Source: an uncultured Idiomarina sp. (GTDB lineage: Bacteria; Pseudomonadota; Gammaproteobacteria; Enterobacterales; Alteromonadaceae). From it: a DNA stretch of 38,527 bases. Made by a program: the position numbers and the translations under genes. The DNA lies in contig CAMPHF010000015.1 of NCBI GenBank assembly GCA_946885915.1, positions 1 to 38,527 on the forward strand. The letters run 5' to 3'. Below, one piece after another: positions 1 through 11,769 of this stretch. The notes under the pieces were generated by a model. It saw only the letters and a list, made by a program, of their open reading frames with translations. It ran no database searches and had not been told where the DNA came from. Every line of letters begins with the position of its first letter. Position 1 is the first letter of the stretch.

Positions 1-127
<127 letters not shown>

Positions 128-221
128 TTACGGTAGCGCTAAGCGCGTACAAATAAATGTAAAAGCCTGACCGGATTGAGTGTCGTGCGTGAAGATACAG
201 TGAGGAAGACCGAGTTGAAAG

Positions 222-297
222 TGGTGCTGATAGGCAGATTCGAACTGCCGACCTCACCCTTACCAAGGGTGCGCTCTACCAACTGAGCTATATCAGC
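222..297 (-). tRNA. thrT: tRNA-Thr (anticodon GGT)
   Basis: On the minus strand the acceptor stem GCTGATA pairs with TATCAGC and is followed by an encoded ACCA end. The anticodon loop is CTTGGTA, giving anticodon GGT for ACC/ACU threonine codons. The D-loop and the T-arm GGTTCGAATC-type sequence are normal. It is the last tRNA before tuf and corresponds to thrT by order. Confidence 0.97.
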
Positions 298-326
298 ACA
301 TCGACTGTGCGACTTTCATATTTTGT

Positions 327-401
<75 letters not shown>

Positions 402-463
402 ATGCCTTAACTCGGGTCACCTCAAACCATTCTGAACTCACCGCATTAACACTAACAATGCAT

Positions 464-548
464 TGGTGGAGGGGGCAGGATTCGAACCTGCGAAGGCTGA
501 GCCGTCAGATTTACAGTCTGATCCCTTTGACCGCTCGGGAACCCCTCC
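464..548 (-). tRNA. tyrU: tRNA-Tyr (anticodon GTA)
   Basis: This is a class II tRNA of 85 nt with a long variable arm. The acceptor stem GGAGGGG pairs with CCCCTCC and is followed by ACCA. The anticodon loop CTGTAAA gives GTA, a queuosine-type anticodon for UAC/UAU. The queuosine pathway gene queG is also in this window. Confidence 0.97.
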
Positions 549-561
549 CCGCAATTTGAGT

Positions 562-637
<76 letters not shown>

Positions 638-657
638 ACCCCGGTTAGGTGGAGCGC

Positions 658-686
658 ATTCTATTGGATCGATTTTATTGATGCAA
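658..686 (-). promoter_or_regulatory. Promoter of the thrU-tyrU-glyT-thrT-tuf operon
   Basis: On the minus strand TTGCAT and TAGAAT are separated by exactly 17 bp. A GC-rich discriminator (GCGCTCC) follows, and the first tRNA begins 20 bp after the -10 element. TTGCAT-17-TAGAAT-GCGC closely resembles what I recall of the E. coli tufB operon promoter. The GC-rich discriminator is typical of stable-RNA promoters under ppGpp control; that regulation is inferred. Confidence 0.8.
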
Positions 687-726
687 CAGAAAATGCCAAT
701 TTTTTCGCTTAAATGCGGTTAACTGC

Positions 727-2028
<1,302 letters not shown>

Positions 2029-2116
2029 TTATCTCACAAAATGTCGGTTGGTTAATGCTTGCAGGCTTACGAAAGGCGGCGATTTTACCAGCAAATGGTG
2101 CAAGAAGGAATGCCGT

Positions 2117-3274
2117 TTACCGCGCCAATTGAATTTGCTGGTAGTCGGCGGCGTCGTGATAAAGCGCGAAACCAAACCGCAGCCGGTCGTTACGGTAATC
2201 CGTATGGACACCCTGCGCGCTTAGTTCGGCAGCTATCTTATTTACCAATGCCGCGGAAGGTAATTGAAAGGTAAAAAAGTGACCATGGTCGTTGGCGTTC
2301 GGGTTTAACAATAAATGCGCACGATTCACAAAGTCATGCTGGAGGGTATCAATATGCGCCAAAAATTCTTGCTGTAACGACTGCACGTACTGGTGAATTG
2401 TCACAACTGACAATGGTGCCTGCGCCCACCAGGCCAACACAGCACGTAATCGATACAGTGCGCTTAAATCCATAGTCGCGCCAGCAAACCGGTAGCCATC
2501 ATTAGCATACTCGACGATTGCCTGTTGAGGCTTGGCCAGATTGGCAAAATCGGCAAACCACCCAGTGTATTCCGGGCGCAGTTGGCAGTTTTTGGGTACG
2601 CTCATAAAGCAACAGCCTTCACCTGCCTGCAAATACTTGTAGCTGCCGCCAAGGTAGAAAATACGATCTTCAACTTGGCTTAAATCGGTGTCGATAGCGC
2701 CGATACCATGATAGCCATCAATCATCACCACAGTGTCGGTTGGCACCAGCTGCAGCCAGTCGCCCACCCAAGGGGCGATAACGCCAGAGTTATAAAACAC
2801 TTGGCTGATGAAAATCACATCGTACGATTGTGCTGTTAGGGCCTGTTGCCAGCGCGCAGCAAAACTATCAAAAGGTTGGCTTGGAACTATTTCGACTTGT
2901 ACTTGCGCGCGTTCACGCAAGCGCTTTACCTGCCGCGAAAAACTGTGAAATTCGCTGTCGGTCGTCAAAATACGCAGTGGCTGATCAGGCGCGAAACAAC
3001 TCAACACGCGATACAGCAACTCGTGAGTATTGGGAGCAAACACCAGTTGGCTCGGGTTAGACAGCCTTAACAAGGACGCTAAACGCTGTTGTACCTCTGG
3101 CACCACCTCACCGAACATTTTATCCCATTTATGATCAGCACCCTTGGCAGAATCATCCCAATAGGCCAATTGCGCCGCACGAGTTAAATCGGGCCAATAA
3201 TGATGCGAATGCGGGGCACAATGAAGTTGCCCCGCATGTTGCTCAATAAAATGTTGATAGTGCTGCTTGTACAC
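2117..3274 (-). CDS. Kynureninase-like PLP-dependent enzyme (aminotransferase class V fold)
   Basis: This is a fold-type I PLP enzyme of about 385 residues. The segment MIDGYHGIGAID (Asp186 on the numbering used here) resembles the cofactor-binding aspartate region of kynureninase and class V aminotransferases. GGSYKYLQAGEG contains the likely Schiff-base lysine, Lys213, and resembles the kynureninase SYKY-L motif. The substrate cannot be told. I chose the GTG at 3274, seven bases after the hflC stop and preceded by AGG. The longer reading from 3343 would overlap hflC by 62 bases and adds an unconserved-looking leader. It probably shares the hflKC transcript. True kynureninase is possible but no other kynurenine gene is visible. 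Confidence 0.78.
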   Translation of the reverse strand: MYKQHYQHFIEQHAGQLHCAPHSHHYWPDLTRAAQLAYWDDSAKGADHKWDKMFGEVVPEVQQRLASLLRLSNPSQLVFAPNTHELLYRVLSCFAPDQPLRILTTDSEFHSFSRQVKRLRERAQVQVEIVPSQPFDSFAARWQQALTAQSYDVIFISQVFYNSGVIAPWVGDWLQLVPTDTVVMIDGYHGIGAIDTDLSQVEDRIFYLGGSYKYLQAGEGCCFMSVPKNCQLRPEYTGWFADFANLAKPQQAIVEYANDGYRFAGATMDLSALYRLRAVLAWWAQAPLSVVTIHQYVQSLQQEFLAHIDTLQHDFVNRAHLLLNPNANDHGHFFTFQLPSAALVNKIAAELSAQGVHTDYRNDRLRFGFALYHDAADYQQIQLAR

Positions 3275-3281
3275 GCGCGAC

Positions 3282-4178
3282 CTAGTTTTGGTCAGCCGCG
3301 CCGGCACGATTCTTGATAAACCGGAAGAAATCGCTATCGGCATCCAGCACTAACACATCCTGACCGGCATTAAAGCTTTTTTGATAAGCCTCCATGCTCC
3401 GTAGGAATGAGAATAAATCTGGATTTTGGCTATATGACTCGCGATAAATACGGGCAGCTTCGGCATCACCTTCACCACGTAATTCACGTGATTCACGTTT
3501 GGCATCAGCTAGCAATACGGTTACCCGCGCATCAGCATCGGCCCGAATAATCTCAGCCTGCTCGCGACCTTCAGAACGGTGCTCAGTAGCCACCGCTTGA
3601 CGCTCTGCGCGCATCCGCTGGTAAATTGACTGACTGACTTCATTCGGTAAGTTAATTTGCATTACCCGCACGTCAACCACTTCAATCCCTAATTCACGAG
3701 CACTTTCCGCGCCTTGAATTAGTGCATCACGCATTAAATCATCGCGCTCACCAGAGACGATCTCAGTGATGGTACGACTACCGAACTCGGCGCGTAAACC
3801 ACTGTTGATACGACGCTGCAACAAGGCTTCCGCTTGCAGCTGATTACCACCGTTAGTCGACAAATAGTAAGTCGCAAAATCAGCAATGCGCCACTTCACA
3901 TAAGTGTCAACGATGAGATCTTTTTTCTCGCTGGTCACAAAACGATCCGCTTCAGCATCCAAAGTTTTGAAACGTGCATCTAAAAACCTCACCGTTTCAA
4001 TCAATGGAATTTTGAAATGTAATCCCGGACCAAACACCGTCGCTTCGCCACTGTCGGTGTCGCGTTCTACCTTACCAAACTGCACCAAAATTGCGCGTTC
4101 GCCTTCTTTCACCACGAACACCGATGCATAACCAATGGCGAGGACAATAATCACTAGAATAGCAATAACGTTTTTCAT
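3282..4178 (-). CDS. hflC: HflC, membrane SPFH-domain regulator of FtsH
   Basis: HflC forms with HflK a large periplasmic-facing complex around the inner-membrane protease FtsH and modulates its activity. The 298-residue protein has one N-terminal transmembrane helix (residues about 4-24) and then the SPFH/Band 7 domain, beginning VVKEGERAILVQFGKVERD. A long Ala/Glu/Arg-rich helical region (RRINSGLRAEFGSRTI, REQAEIIRADADARV) and the family-typical C-terminal DFFRF follow. It starts three bases after the hflK stop, so the two are co-translated, consistent with a stoichiometric complex. Confidence 0.96.
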   Translation of the reverse strand: MKNVIAILVIIVLAIGYASVFVVKEGERAILVQFGKVERDTDSGEATVFGPGLHFKIPLIETVRFLDARFKTLDAEADRFVTSEKKDLIVDTYVKWRIADFATYYLSTNGGNQLQAEALLQRRINSGLRAEFGSRTITEIVSGERDDLMRDALIQGAESARELGIEVVDVRVMQINLPNEVSQSIYQRMRAERQAVATEHRSEGREQAEIIRADADARVTVLLADAKRESRELRGEGDAEAARIYRESYSQNPDLFSFLRSMEAYQKSFNAGQDVLVLDADSDFFRFIKNRAGAADQN

Positions 4179-4181
4179 GAT

Positions 4182-5357
4182 TTACCCCCGACCGCCGTCA
4201 AACCGTGAACCATCCCGCACAGTTGTATCCGTGCTGGTTGAGTTCTGCGACTGCTGTTGAACGTTGTCGTTTAAATTTAAGCGTGGCACGGTTAAGTTGC
4301 CACCATTTGACTGCTGTTGACGCTGTAAGATTTGATCAAGTGGCAAATACATCATGTTGTTTGCCCCATCAACATCTACCATGACTTTTGGCGTCCGCGC
4401 ATAGATATCCTCGAGGGTATCTAAATAAATCCGCTCGCGCATAATTTGAGGGGCGGCCTCAAACTGCGGTAACAAATCGTTAAAACGAGCGACCTCACCT
4501 TGCGCCTCTAGCACAATTTGCTCGCGATAAGCTTGAGCTTCTTGCAATAGTCGACGTGCTTGACCGCGCGCTAACGGCTCAACTTGCCGTGCATAAGCTT
4601 CTGCTTCGCGAATGAAACGCTCTTCATCTTCCTGCGCCGCAATCGCATCATCGAACGCGTCTTTCACGGCTTCAGGTGGACGTGCAGGCAGCAAGTTAAT
4701 ATCAACAATTTGCAAGCCTAGTTGATACGGCTCGATAATTTGCTCCATGAGCTCCAAAGTACGGGCTCGCACATTTTCGCGACCCACGGTTAGCACTTCA
4801 TCCATCGTGCTATGACCCACCACGTAACGTAAAGCACTGTCTGTTGCTTGTGCCAAACTGCGATCGGCATTTTCCACCGCAAATAAATAATCACGTGGAT
4901 TAATGACACGATACTGCACGTCTAACTCAACCCGCACCACGTTTTCATCTTGGGTTAACATAAAGCCATTAGACTGTTGTGACTTCACGTTATTCACGTC
5001 GACCGAATAGACGGTGTCAATAAATAGTGGCCGCCAATGCAGGCCTGATTCCACTTCTTCGTAATATTGGCCAAACCGCAACACCACGCCGCGCTCAGCT
5101 TCTTTAACTGTGTAAAAACCAGCCACAAACCATACCGCTAAGGCGATAACAGCGATAATGCTTAAGCCTTTACCGCCCATGCCGCCGGTACTGCTACCAC
5201 CACGGCCACCTTTACCGCCTTTGCCGCCTAACCCGAGCTTGCCGAGTAAGTTGCGCACCGCTTCATCGATATCTGGTGGGCCTTGATCGCGGCCACCTTG
5301 TTGCTTCCATGGATCACGGTCATTGTTATTACCGTTTCCCGGTTGATTCCAGGCCAT
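4182..5357 (-). CDS. hflK: HflK, membrane SPFH-domain regulator of FtsH
   Basis: This is the partner of HflC in the FtsH-associated HflKC complex. The ATG at 5357 gives MAWNQPGNGNNNDRDPW, which matches the well-known HflK N-terminus. It has GGAG six bases upstream, so an in-frame TTG four codons earlier is rejected. The 391-residue protein has a hydrophilic N-terminus, a glycine/lysine-rich linker (about residues 43-63), one transmembrane helix (LSIIAVIALAVWFVAGFY) and the SPFH domain. A long helical region with EAEAYARQVEPLARGQA follows, then a Gln/Asn-rich tail. It lies between hflX and hflC on the same strand. Confidence 0.96.
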   Translation of the reverse strand: MAWNQPGNGNNNDRDPWKQQGGRDQGPPDIDEAVRNLLGKLGLGGKGGKGGRGGSSTGGMGGKGLSIIAVIALAVWFVAGFYTVKEAERGVVLRFGQYYEEVESGLHWRPLFIDTVYSVDVNNVKSQQSNGFMLTQDENVVRVELDVQYRVINPRDYLFAVENADRSLAQATDSALRYVVGHSTMDEVLTVGRENVRARTLELMEQIIEPYQLGLQIVDINLLPARPPEAVKDAFDDAIAAQEDEERFIREAEAYARQVEPLARGQARRLLQEAQAYREQIVLEAQGEVARFNDLLPQFEAAPQIMRERIYLDTLEDIYARTPKVMVDVDGANNMMYLPLDQILQRQQQSNGGNLTVPRLNLNDNVQQQSQNSTSTDTTVRDGSRFDGGRG

Positions 5358-5401
5358 TATGTACTCCAACTTTTAGTTATATTTAAGCTGTTACTTGCGA
5401 G

Positions 5402-6709
5402 CTATTCTACATAGCCCTGCAAGGTGCCGCCATAGCGCGGCTCGAATTCCTGCTGATACTGTTTACACAACCGCTGCCAATCCACCGAGGCCATTCTTAC
5501 CTGCACGATAGTGGCACCATCATCAGCAACGCGCTCAGTTTGCACACTGTCTAATGCGTAGAGTTTACCACGCAATTTCCCTAGCGCGGGCGGTAATCGT
5601 AACGAAACATTAACCATTTGCGGGCGCAAGCGCTCAACCAGCGCCTCCGCCAACAACTCGACCCCAGCGCCAGTTTGTGCCGATAACCACACTTGCTGCG
5701 GTAGGCCTTGCTCATCGCGCTCAATCCGCGGCTGTAATTCTTCCACCCGATCAATTTTGTTCCACACCAATAGCTGTGGTACTTCATGGGCTTCAATTTC
5801 AGTTAACACCGCAGTGACTTCCGCAATATTTTCTTGGCTGCGCTCATCACTCACATCCACCACATGTAACAACAGGTTGGCCTCTTGCGTTTCTTGCAAG
5901 GTTGCTTTGAAAGCAGCCACTAAATCATGGGGTAAGTGTCTGATGAAACCGACTGTGTCGGCCATGATCACGTCGCCGACATCGGTTAGATTGAGTTTAC
6001 GTAAGGTTGGGTCAAGGGTCGCAAACAGTTGGTCAGCGGCATAAACCTCGGCTGCGGTTAAGCGGTTAAATAAGGTTGATTTACCGGCGTTGGTATAGCC
6101 TACTAGCGATACCGTGGGCACTTCCGCTCGCTGCCGCGCGCGACGACCTTGTTCACGCTGTTTAGATACCTTCTCTAACCGCCCTAGAATATTTTTAATC
6201 CGTCCGCGAATTAACCGGCGGTCGGTCTCTAACTGGGTTTCACCCGGACCGCGCAAACCAATCCCACCTTTTTGCCGTTCCAAGTGGGTCCAGCCTCGCA
6301 CTAGTCGCGTCGAGATATGCCGTAACTGCGCCAGCTCTACCTGCAACTTACCTTCATGGGTACGGGCGCGTTGGGCGAAAATATCAAGAATGAGCCCGGT
6401 TCTATCGAGCACTCTGCACTGACACAGCTTCTCTAAGTTACGCTCTTGGGTGGGTGATAAAGAATGATTAAAAATGACAATATTGGCGCCGGTTGCGCGC
6501 ACCAATTCAGCGACTTCCTCAGCTTTACCGCTGCCAACAAAAAAGCGCGAACTTGGGGTACTGCGGCTAGCCGTAATAACCCCTACGGTTTCTACGCCAG
6601 CCGAGCTCACCAATAATTTTAATTCAGACAAGTCTTCACGGTCGGTTTCCAGCGGGAAATCAACATGCACAAGAATGGCGTGCTCACCACTTTCAAATCT
6701 GTCAAACAA
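5402..6709 (-). CDS. hflX: GTPase HflX, ribosome-splitting/rescue factor
   Basis: HflX is a ribosome-associated GTPase that splits stalled 70S ribosomes under stress. The 435-residue protein has the HflX N-terminal domain with FVGSGKAEEV, the glycine-rich block GGIGLRGPGE (residues 148-157) and a long basic helical linker. The G domain has G1 GYTNAGKST (204-212), G3 DTVGFI and G4 NKID. The start is a TTG at 6709 giving MFDRFESGEHAILVH, the conserved family N-terminus, with GAGGAG ten bases upstream. It lies 38 bp after hfq, as in E. coli. Confidence 0.96.
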   Translation of the reverse strand: MFDRFESGEHAILVHVDFPLETDREDLSELKLLVSSAGVETVGVITASRSTPSSRFFVGSGKAEEVAELVRATGANIVIFNHSLSPTQERNLEKLCQCRVLDRTGLILDIFAQRARTHEGKLQVELAQLRHISTRLVRGWTHLERQKGGIGLRGPGETQLETDRRLIRGRIKNILGRLEKVSKQREQGRRARQRAEVPTVSLVGYTNAGKSTLFNRLTAAEVYAADQLFATLDPTLRKLNLTDVGDVIMADTVGFIRHLPHDLVAAFKATLQETQEANLLLHVVDVSDERSQENIAEVTAVLTEIEAHEVPQLLVWNKIDRVEELQPRIERDEQGLPQQVWLSAQTGAGVELLAEALVERLRPQMVNVSLRLPPALGKLRGKLYALDSVQTERVADDGATIVQVRMASVDWQRLCKQYQQEFEPRYGGTLQGYVE

Positions 6710-6747
6710 GCTATAACAGCTCCTCTATAGCCATTCGACTATGGCCA

Positions 6748-7014
<267 letters not shown>

Positions 7015-7029
7015 TTATTGTTGTTATTT

Positions 7030-7065
7030 TTTAACGCAATTCTACACTAGCCCAGTTGCGTTAAA
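7030..7065 (-). repeat. Perfect 10-bp inverted repeat in the hfq leader
   Basis: TTTAACGCAA (7030-7039) and TTGCGTTAAA (7056-7065) are exact inverse complements separated by 16 bases. On the hfq strand the right edge of the spacer contains TAGAAT, a plausible -10 hexamer. The repeat could therefore be an operator around an hfq promoter or a leader hairpin. No T-tract follows on either side, so it does not look like a terminator. Function is inferred only. Confidence 0.55.
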
Positions 7066-7111
7066 TTGCAACTACACATTTGTGATGGTGGCGCGCTACC
7101 AATTTTTCAAG

Positions 7112-8065
7112 TTAATCCGGCTGATATTTACACGCCGGCTGCGCTAGCGCCCGCTTCAGTTGGGCATCGGCATCACTCGCCAAGGGGTCGACCACTTGCA
7201 CTTGAGGCCAACCACGCAACCAAGTTAACTGCCGCTTTGCCAGTTGTCTGGTGGCTGCAACGCCTTGCTCTCGCATTTGGCTTGCGTTCACTGTGCCGTC
7301 TAAATACTGCCAAACTTGACGGTAACCGACACAGCGCATTGACGGCATATCTAAGTGTAAATCACCGCGCGCGCGCAGCGCTTGCACCTCATCAATAAAG
7401 CCGTGCGCTAGCATTTCGTCGAAACGTAACTCAATACGTTGATGCAGCACGCTTCGATCAGCCGGAATTAGCCCAATTTGTTGCACCGGATAGGTAAGTT
7501 GACCATGCCGTTGCTGACTCAGCTCGGTTAACGAACGGCCAGTCAACTCATACACCTCTAAGGCGCGCAGCAAACGTTGTGGATCATTAGGATGAATGCG
7601 TGCCGCACTGACTGGGTCAATGGTTTGCAGGCGCGCGTGTAAGGCTTGCTGACCCTGCTGCTGGAGCTGTTGCTGCAAGCTTGCGCGGACTTTTTCATCG
7701 GCCGCCGGTAAATCAGAAAACCCCTCTAACAAGGCCTTGAAATAAAGCATAGTGCCGCCCACTAGAATTGGCACTTTACCGCCAGCCAAGGCACGCTCAA
7801 TTTCCGCCTTGGCATCCGTGGCAAAATCAGCGGCAGAATAACGCTCCGAGGGATCACAAATATCTATTAACCGGTGCGGCGCGAGCTGCTGTTCGGCGGC
7901 GCTGGGTTTCGCGGTGCCAATGTCCATGCCACGGTAAATAAGGGCCGAGTCGACCGAAATTAGCTGGCCGTTGAGTTGCTCTTGCAGCGCCATCGCCAAG
8001 GCGGTTTTGCCCGCGGCCGTCGGCCCAAATAAACACACCACATAAGGCTGTGCTTGGTCCATCAT
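7112..8065 (-). CDS. miaA: tRNA dimethylallyltransferase
   Basis: MiaA prenylates N6 of A37 in tRNAs that read UNN codons, using dimethylallyl diphosphate. The 317-residue protein has the P-loop GPTAAGKT (14-21), the substrate block [18 protein letters not shown], the segment [19 protein letters not shown] and [28 protein letters not shown] and KRQLTWLRG near the C-terminus are also family signatures. Its ATG overlaps the mutL stop as ATGA, implying translational coupling. It is followed by hfq, as in E. coli. Confidence 0.97.
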   Translation of the reverse strand: MMDQAQPYVVCLFGPTAAGKTALAMALQEQLNGQLISVDSALIYRGMDIGTAKPSAAEQQLAPHRLIDICDPSERYSAADFATDAKAEIERALAGGKVPILVGGTMLYFKALLEGFSDLPAADEKVRASLQQQLQQQGQQALHARLQTIDPVSAARIHPNDPQRLLRALEVYELTGRSLTELSQQRHGQLTYPVQQIGLIPADRSVLHQRIELRFDEMLAHGFIDEVQALRARGDLHLDMPSMRCVGYRQVWQYLDGTVNASQMREQGVAATRQLAKRQLTWLRGWPQVQVVDPLASDADAQLKRALAQPACKYQPD

Positions 8066-9846
8066 GGTGCCGTCCCTAGATCAGATGCCGACAGCGCAGC
8101 ATGCCAATTGAGCGGCTGCAGCCATTCAGGCTTAGTGGTGCGCAAATGTTGCGACCAATACTGCAACCAATGCTCAGCCTGAGTGAGCGAAAATTGTGAC
8201 GGATTAGCCAGGCTTGCTAGCCACCACCACAGCGCTTGCCATAACTCAGGTTCAGCCGCTGGGTCTGCTGTGCTTAACCCTTGTAAGCGCGCAAATAGGG
8301 CCGGCAGGGTTTGGGTAATATCGGTTTGGCGTAAGCAAGCTGGCACCTGCTCAACTTTTAATCCTTGTTGTTGGCGGGTTACCACGATGCCCAGTTTATT
8401 CAGCCACGGCGCATTTGCTTGCTGCTGGAGTTGCTGCCATTGGCGCAATTCACTGTTACCCAACTTCACCGGCACCAGTAACGGCTGACCGCTCAGCCCT
8501 TGGCTAAATTGCTCGGCTAATTTAGTTGCCGTAGCCTGCTGACAGATAGGTGCCAAGCTCAATAAAGCTAATTCGGCGGGGTCAGCTTGCAACAACGCAT
8601 ACTGCTGGTCGAGCACGCTTAGCACCCGCCAAGTGGATGCAGTTGCGCCGCTAGGTAAAGCCGCTTGCGGCATTGCCGGCGTGACGGCCCGCCCCGCACT
8701 CAAACCCGGTAGTGGCGTTTGATGGCGAGGTTTAAACGCCCGCAAATCCACCGCTGCATGAGACTGGTAGGCGTGCTCGCGCGGCCGTTCGGCTACTTCA
8801 TCAGCGCTCACATCGGGCAATTCAGCCACTTGCGCTAGCGCTTGCTTCAGCACCGCCACGACAAAATCATGGATCTGCCGCGCCTGATGGAAGCGCACCT
8901 CATGCTTCGCCGGATGCACATTAATATCGACATCACTTGCCGGCACTTGCAAATACAACACAAAAGCCGCGCTTCTATCTTCGGGCAGGCTATCTCCGTA
9001 TGCCTGCCGTACCGCATGCAAAAGCAAGCGATCGCGCATCATGCGGCCATTCACATATAAATACTGCACATCGCTTTGGTGGCGGCAGTGTTCCGGCGGC
9101 GCCAACCAGCCGCGCAGTTGCCACGGCCCCTGTTGATCCTGTAACACCAGTGCAGTATCGGCAAAGGCTTTACCGCAAAGCTGGGCGACCCGTTGCAGGG
9201 CGCCGCCCTGCAAATCAAAATCGTTGGCGGTGGTATTGGCTACCGCCCGCAAGTCACGTATGCGCTTATGCTGATGCTCTAAACTAAAGCTCACATCAAA
9301 ACGCGCCAATGCAATGCGTTTGACGACCTCATCAATGTGGCTAAATTCGGTTTTTTCGGTACGTAAAAACTTCCGCCGCGCCGGCGTGTTGTAGAACAAA
9401 TCGACCACATCCACGCTAGTGCCATTCGGATGGGCGGCAGGGGCGGTTTGCACCGCCATATCTAAGCCCTCAACCCACGCCTGCCAAGCCGTCGCTTGGG
9501 CAGCTGGTTTCGAAGTTAACCGCAGGCGCGACACTGAACTAATACTCGCCAGGGCCTCGCCCCGAAAGCCAAGGCTTAAAATGGCTTCTAAATCTTCTAA
9601 GGTGCTTATTTTGCTGGTCGCATGACGGCTTAAGGCGAGCGCAAGTTCGTCTTGTTCAATGCCGCTACCGTTATCCCGGATCAATATCCGCTTGGCGCCG
9701 CCTTGCTCAATCACAATCTCAATTTTGCTAGCGCCAGCATCTAAACTGTTCTCGACCAGCTCTTTCACGACAGATGCAGGCCGCTCGACCACTTCGCCTG
9801 CGGCAATTTGGTTGGCCAAACTAATCGGGAGTAACTGAATGGGCAT
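8062..9846 (-). CDS. mutL: DNA mismatch repair protein MutL
   Basis: MutL couples MutS mismatch recognition to strand incision. The 594-residue protein has the GHKL ATPase motifs: [29 protein letters not shown] and [30 protein letters not shown] in the transducer domain follows. A poorly conserved Gln/Pro/Ala-rich linker leads to the C-terminal dimerization domain. No DQHAxxERxxxE endonuclease motif is visible; the corresponding place reads [11 protein letters not shown]. This fits the gammaproteobacterial type that relies on MutH. It starts six bases after the amiB stop and overlaps miaA by four bases. Confidence 0.97.
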   Translation of the reverse strand: MPIQLLPISLANQIAAGEVVERPASVVKELVENSLDAGASKIEIVIEQGGAKRILIRDNGSGIEQDELALALSRHATSKISTLEDLEAILSLGFRGEALASISSVSRLRLTSKPAAQATAWQAWVEGLDMAVQTAPAAHPNGTSVDVVDLFYNTPARRKFLRTEKTEFSHIDEVVKRIALARFDVSFSLEHQHKRIRDLRAVANTTANDFDLQGGALQRVAQLCGKAFADTALVLQDQQGPWQLRGWLAPPEHCRHQSDVQYLYVNGRMMRDRLLLHAVRQAYGDSLPEDRSAAFVLYLQVPASDVDINVHPAKHEVRFHQARQIHDFVVAVLKQALAQVAELPDVSADEVAERPREHAYQSHAAVDLRAFKPRHQTPLPGLSAGRAVTPAMPQAALPSGATASTWRVLSVLDQQYALLQADPAELALLSLAPICQQATATKLAEQFSQGLSGQPLLVPVKLGNSELRQWQQLQQQANAPWLNKLGIVVTRQQQGLKVEQVPACLRQTDITQTLPALFARLQGLSTADPAAEPELWQALWWWLASLANPSQFSLTQAEHWLQYWSQHLRTTKPEWLQPLNWHAALSASDLGTAP

Positions 9847-9852
9847 TGCGAG

Positions 9853-11178
9853 TTACGACGCCGGAATTTCGAGCACTTGGCCCACTTTTAACATCGAGCC
9901 ACGCAAATTATTGTGCTGCTGTATGGCGCCGACTGAGGTGTTATAGCGCTGCGCCAGCACCGATAACGACTCACCAGATTTTACAATATGGCGGCGCGGT
10001 TGCGGCTTAGCAAAGGCGGTTCCATCAATTGGATGCCTTACAAAATATTGGCGCACGCCTTGGTAAATAGCGCGTGCGAGCTTTTGCTGGTGGGCATTAC
10101 TAACTAAGTTGCGCTCTTCTTGAGGATTCGAGATAAACCCGGTTTCGATTAAAATAGACGGCACATTGGGCGAGGTGAGTACCGCAAAACTAGCCGCTTG
10201 CGGTGCTTTCTTGTGCAGTTTTGTTACCCGCCCCATTTCTGCCAAAATAGTTTGTGCCGCGTTAAAACCGCTGGCCATCGAGTTATCCATTTGCATATCA
10301 AACAAGGTTTGGGTGAGGTAGCCATTAGTATCGTTGTTGTGCACCAATTCGGTTGCACCACCCAAAATTTCCGAGTGCCGTTCTTTGTCCTCTAACCAAC
10401 GCCCTAGTTCGTTATCTGCCCGCCGTTTGGATAGCACCCAGACCGAGGCACCATTCGGCTGCGGCGAGGTAAACGCATCAGCGTGAATCGACAGGAAAAT
10501 ATCTGCACTGGCCTCACGCGCCTTTTGGGTGCGCAAATAATGGTCGACATAGTAATCCCCAGTGCGCACCAAGTAAGCCTGCATGTTGGGATCTTCATTA
10601 ATTAGGTTAGCCAGTGCCCGCGCTATTTTCAGCACGATGTGCTTTTCATAATGCCCCGCCGGACCTACTGAACCCGGGTCATCACCACCATGACCGGCAT
10701 CTATGGCTACCGTCACTTTACGATCTGCAAGCTCAGTTACCGACTTCGCCGGGCCGGTGCGGGCGAGCGAGCGGCCAGGTAAATCAATGACTAGTCGGTC
10801 ACCATAAGTGTCGTTGGCGGGTAAGCTAAACACCGTTGGCTTAGAGGTATCGGTGAGTTCAATCACAATGCGCGTACTTTCGCCGTCTTTCGGTGTACTG
10901 GTACGCACTTTGTCGACCAACAAAGATTCCGCCCCTAAATTGGTTAACGAGGCTTGCCGGCGGGTATTAGTGAAATCTATAACGAGCCGATAGGGCTTTT
11001 GATCATACAGGGTAAAGTAGCTGTATTCTGGTGCTGCAGACATGTCGAATACCACTCGCGTTTTGTCTGGCGATGGCCATACGCGAATGCTCTCTATGGT
11101 GTTCTGGGCGGCTTGCACAGTGCCAATATGCAACAACCACAACACCCCAATGATGAGTGTGCAGAGACTACGAAACAT
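9853..11178 (-). CDS. amiB: N-acetylmuramoyl-L-alanine amidase AmiB
   Basis: AmiB is a periplasmic zinc amidase that cleaves the stem peptide from septal peptidoglycan during daughter-cell separation. The 441-residue protein has a signal peptide ([23 protein letters not shown]) and an AMIN domain (about residues 28-135) for septal targeting. The amidase_3 domain has zinc ligands in [12 protein letters not shown] (His163), Glu178 and SIHADAF (His232), with catalytic Glu in LIETGFISN. One C-terminal LysM domain (about 397-441, [17 protein letters not shown]) binds glycan. The start overlaps the tsaE stop by 11 bases. Confidence 0.96.
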   Translation of the reverse strand: MFRSLCTLIIGVLWLLHIGTVQAAQNTIESIRVWPSPDKTRVVFDMSAAPEYSYFTLYDQKPYRLVIDFTNTRRQASLTNLGAESLLVDKVRTSTPKDGESTRIVIELTDTSKPTVFSLPANDTYGDRLVIDLPGRSLARTGPAKSVTELADRKVTVAIDAGHGGDDPGSVGPAGHYEKHIVLKIARALANLINEDPNMQAYLVRTGDYYVDHYLRTQKAREASADIFLSIHADAFTSPQPNGASVWVLSKRRADNELGRWLEDKERHSEILGGATELVHNNDTNGYLTQTLFDMQMDNSMASGFNAAQTILAEMGRVTKLHKKAPQAASFAVLTSPNVPSILIETGFISNPQEERNLVSNAHQQKLARAIYQGVRQYFVRHPIDGTAFAKPQPRRHIVKSGESLSVLAQRYNTSVGAIQQHNNLRGSMLKVGQVLEIPAS

Positions 11179-11656
11179 GTGATGTAAGTCTTGTCAGACC
11201 TTTTTCTGTTAGCGCTGTTATTATTAGTTTTCGACCACTGCCTTGATACGCGATCTGCACGGTCAGATCCGGTGCAGGTAACCACCCCTCACCTTTCTCT
11301 GGCCATTCAATTAATGCCACAGTATCATTTGAAAAATAATCGCGTATGCCCATAAATTCAAGTTCTTCCGGGTCTGCGAGCCGATATAAATCAAAATGAT
11401 GCACCCGCGGCGTGGTGTGCTCGTAACTCTCAACCAGCGTATAAGTCGGACTCTTTACCGTACCCTGATGACCGCAAGCCTGCACAAACCCCCGGCTAAA
11501 GGTGGTTTTACCTGCACCTAATGGACCCTCGAGAAAAATAACTAAGCCTTGCAACCCCTGCTGCTGATGGCGCTGCGCGAGCTGTGCTGCGACCTGCAGC
11601 AATGCTGCCTCATCCGCGAGCTGGTACGTTATTTGGTGAAGGTGGGCTAAAGCCAC
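11168..11656 (-). CDS. tsaE: tRNA threonylcarbamoyladenosine biosynthesis ATPase TsaE
   Basis: TsaE is the ATPase of the TsaBDE complex that makes t6A37 in ANN-reading tRNAs. The sequence has a Walker [11 protein letters not shown], the following [23 protein letters not shown] and a Walker B-like [18 protein letters not shown], then [10 protein letters not shown]. These are all diagnostic. I chose the GTG at 11656, which has AGAGG eight bases upstream; a TTG two codons earlier is the alternative. The 162-residue length is normal. It lies between nnr and amiB, as in E. coli. Confidence 0.93.
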   Translation of the reverse strand: MALAHLHQITYQLADEAALLQVAAQLAQRHQQQGLQGLVIFLEGPLGAGKTTFSRGFVQACGHQGTVKSPTYTLVESYEHTTPRVHHFDLYRLADPEELEFMGIRDYFSNDTVALIEWPEKGEGWLPAPDLTVQIAYQGSGRKLIITALTEKGLTRLTSHVS

Positions 11657-11695
11657 GGGCAAATCCTCTTGCGCTGTTGTTATTTGATACTTGTC

Positions 11696-11750
11696 GCGAT
11701 TGAGCTCTTGGCGATTGAGCTCTTGGCTATTGAGCTCCTTGCTATTGACC
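11696..11750. repeat. Imperfect 15-bp tandem repeat between nnr and tsaE
   Basis: The unit GCGATTGAGCTCTTG occurs twice exactly (11696-11710, 11711-11725). A diverged copy GCTATTGAGCTCCTT (11726-11740) and a partial copy GCTATTGACC follow. It occupies most of the nnr-tsaE intergenic gap. Each unit contains the palindrome GAGCTC. It has no evident coding role on the minus strand. It may be a slippage-prone spacer. Confidence 0.85.
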
Positions 11751-11769
11751 TATATGACCACGGTTTGGT

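Noticed and set aside
8062..9846. MutL endonuclease activity
   Set aside because: The DQHAxxERxxxE metal-binding motif is not present in the C-terminal domain.
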